Shown piece by piece: positions 4,633 through 5,228 of a stretch of 5,228 nucleotides of DNA. This DNA comes from Bacillota bacterium (GTDB lineage Bacteria; Bacillota_A; Clostridia; Lachnospirales; Lachnospiraceae). Below the pieces are notes generated by a model. It did not search any database. It saw only the letters and a list, made by a program, of their open reading frames with translations, and was not told where the DNA came from. The stretch is from the NCBI GenBank assembly GCA_023443925.1, contig JAEZSL010000361.1:1-5228 (forward strand), read 5' to 3'. Each line of letters begins with the position of its first letter. The first letter of the stretch is position 1. Made by a program: the position numbers and the translations under genes.

Positions 4633-5228
4633 ATGAATACTACACTTGCAAAAACCGCAGGCTTCTGTTTTGGGGTCAAACGTGCGGTAGATATGGTTTA
4701 TGAAGAAATAGAAAAAGGCGGCAAGGTTTATACTTACGGACCTATCATCCATAATGATGAAGTAGTTGGTGATTTAGCTTCAAAAGGTGTTGGAGTGATT
4801 CATACAATTGAAGAATTAAAAACCATTGCAGAGGGTACAATAATTATACGTTCCCATGGAGTATCCAGGGAAGTCTATGATATCATAAAAGCACAGGGAT
4901 TAAGAATTATTGACGCTACCTGTCCTTACGTTATTAAAATTCATAAAATCGTTAAGGAGCAAAGCGAATCAGGGCGTCACATCATTATAATAGGTAATGA
5001 TAAACATCCCGAGGTAGAGGGTATCAAAGGCTGGTGCGTGAATAATTATACAATCATTGAAAATGCTGCTGAGGCAGAAAACTTGGATTTATCTGTGAAT
5101 GAAAAGATATGTATTGTATCTCAAACGACATTTAATTACAAGAATTTTCAAGATTTAGTTGAAATTATATCAAAAAAGGGTTATGATATAATTGTTTTAA
5201 ATACGATATGTAATGCTACCGAAGAGCG
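4633..5228 (+). CDS. ispH: 4-hydroxy-3-methylbut-2-enyl diphosphate reductase, N-terminal part (3' end outside window)
   Basis: The frame is open from the ATG at 4633 to the window end, giving 198 full codons and two bases of an Arg codon. IspH (LytB) is the last enzyme of the non-mevalonate isoprenoid pathway; it reduces HMBPP to isopentenyl and dimethylallyl diphosphate with a [4Fe-4S] cluster. All three cluster cysteines are present: Cys12 in G-F-C-F-G-V-K-R-A-V, Cys97 in D-A-T-C-P-Y-V and Cys193 in N-T-I-C-N-A-T-E-E. The substrate-binding histidines are in Y-G-P-I-I-H-N (His40), R-S-H-G-V (His75) and K-H-P-E-V-E-G (His125), and S-Q-T-T is at 163-166. The start fits the family, with the first cysteine at residue 12. 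The ribosome binding site is poor: only GGTG at 4623-4626. A stand-alone IspH would need about 85-120 more residues. In many Clostridia the gene continues into ribosomal protein S1 repeats, which cannot be seen here. Confidence 0.96.
   Translation, partial: MNTTLAKTAGFCFGVKRAVDMVYEEIEKGGKVYTYGPIIHNDEVVGDLASKGVGVIHTIEELKTIAEGTIIIRSHGVSREVYDIIKAQGLRIIDATCPYVIKIHKIVKEQSESGRHIIIIGNDKHPEVEGIKGWCVNNYTIIENAAEAENLDLSVNEKICIVSQTTFNYKNFQDLVEIISKKGYDIIVLNTICNATEE

Noticed and set aside
4494..4679. 61-codon minus-strand frame across the cmk-ispH gap
   Set aside because: It overlaps the start of ispH, including the Cys12 motif, and is low in complexity (Leu/Phe-rich from the A-rich plus strand); explained by the leader sequence.

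Overview
This window is ordinary chromosomal housekeeping DNA, most likely from a low-to-moderate G+C anaerobic Firmicute of the class Clostridia, probably Lachnospiraceae or a close relative. The basis is the AT-leaning coding sequence, strong AGGAGG-type ribosome binding sites, a spore-germination-type (GerMN-like) lipoprotein, and two clostridial gene pairings: pgsA-cinA, and a HI0933-type flavoprotein followed by cmk and ispH. The species cannot be fixed from the sequence alone.

All six recognised genes are on the plus strand. Positions 1-1529 hold the end of pgsA (phosphatidylglycerophosphate synthase) and a complete cinA, 11 bases apart and clearly co-transcribed. A 243-base AT-rich gap (1530-1772) holds two small hairpins and a good extended -10 promoter. 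A second unit follows: a lipoprotein with a GerMN-like domain (1773-2435), then a HI0933/BaiN-type FAD-dependent oxidoreductase (2468-3712) after 32 bases. A 133-base gap rich in GCAGGTA repeats and a palindrome that overlaps the ribosome binding site leads into cmk (cytidylate kinase, 3846-4517). A 115-base gap with two good hairpins leads into ispH (4633 to the window end), which is cut off just after its third iron-sulfur cysteine. In Clostridia this ispH is often fused to ribosomal protein S1, but that part would lie outside the window.

The genes cover separate basic tasks: phospholipid synthesis, nucleotide salvage and repair (NMN deamidation), pyrimidine nucleotide supply, and isoprenoid precursor synthesis. 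No mobile element, CRISPR array, tRNA or rRNA was seen, and no convincing intrinsic terminator. I found no new multi-gene system. The parts worth a second look are non-coding: the RNA-switch-like leader of cmk, and the double-hairpin leader before ispH, which has a weak ribosome binding site.
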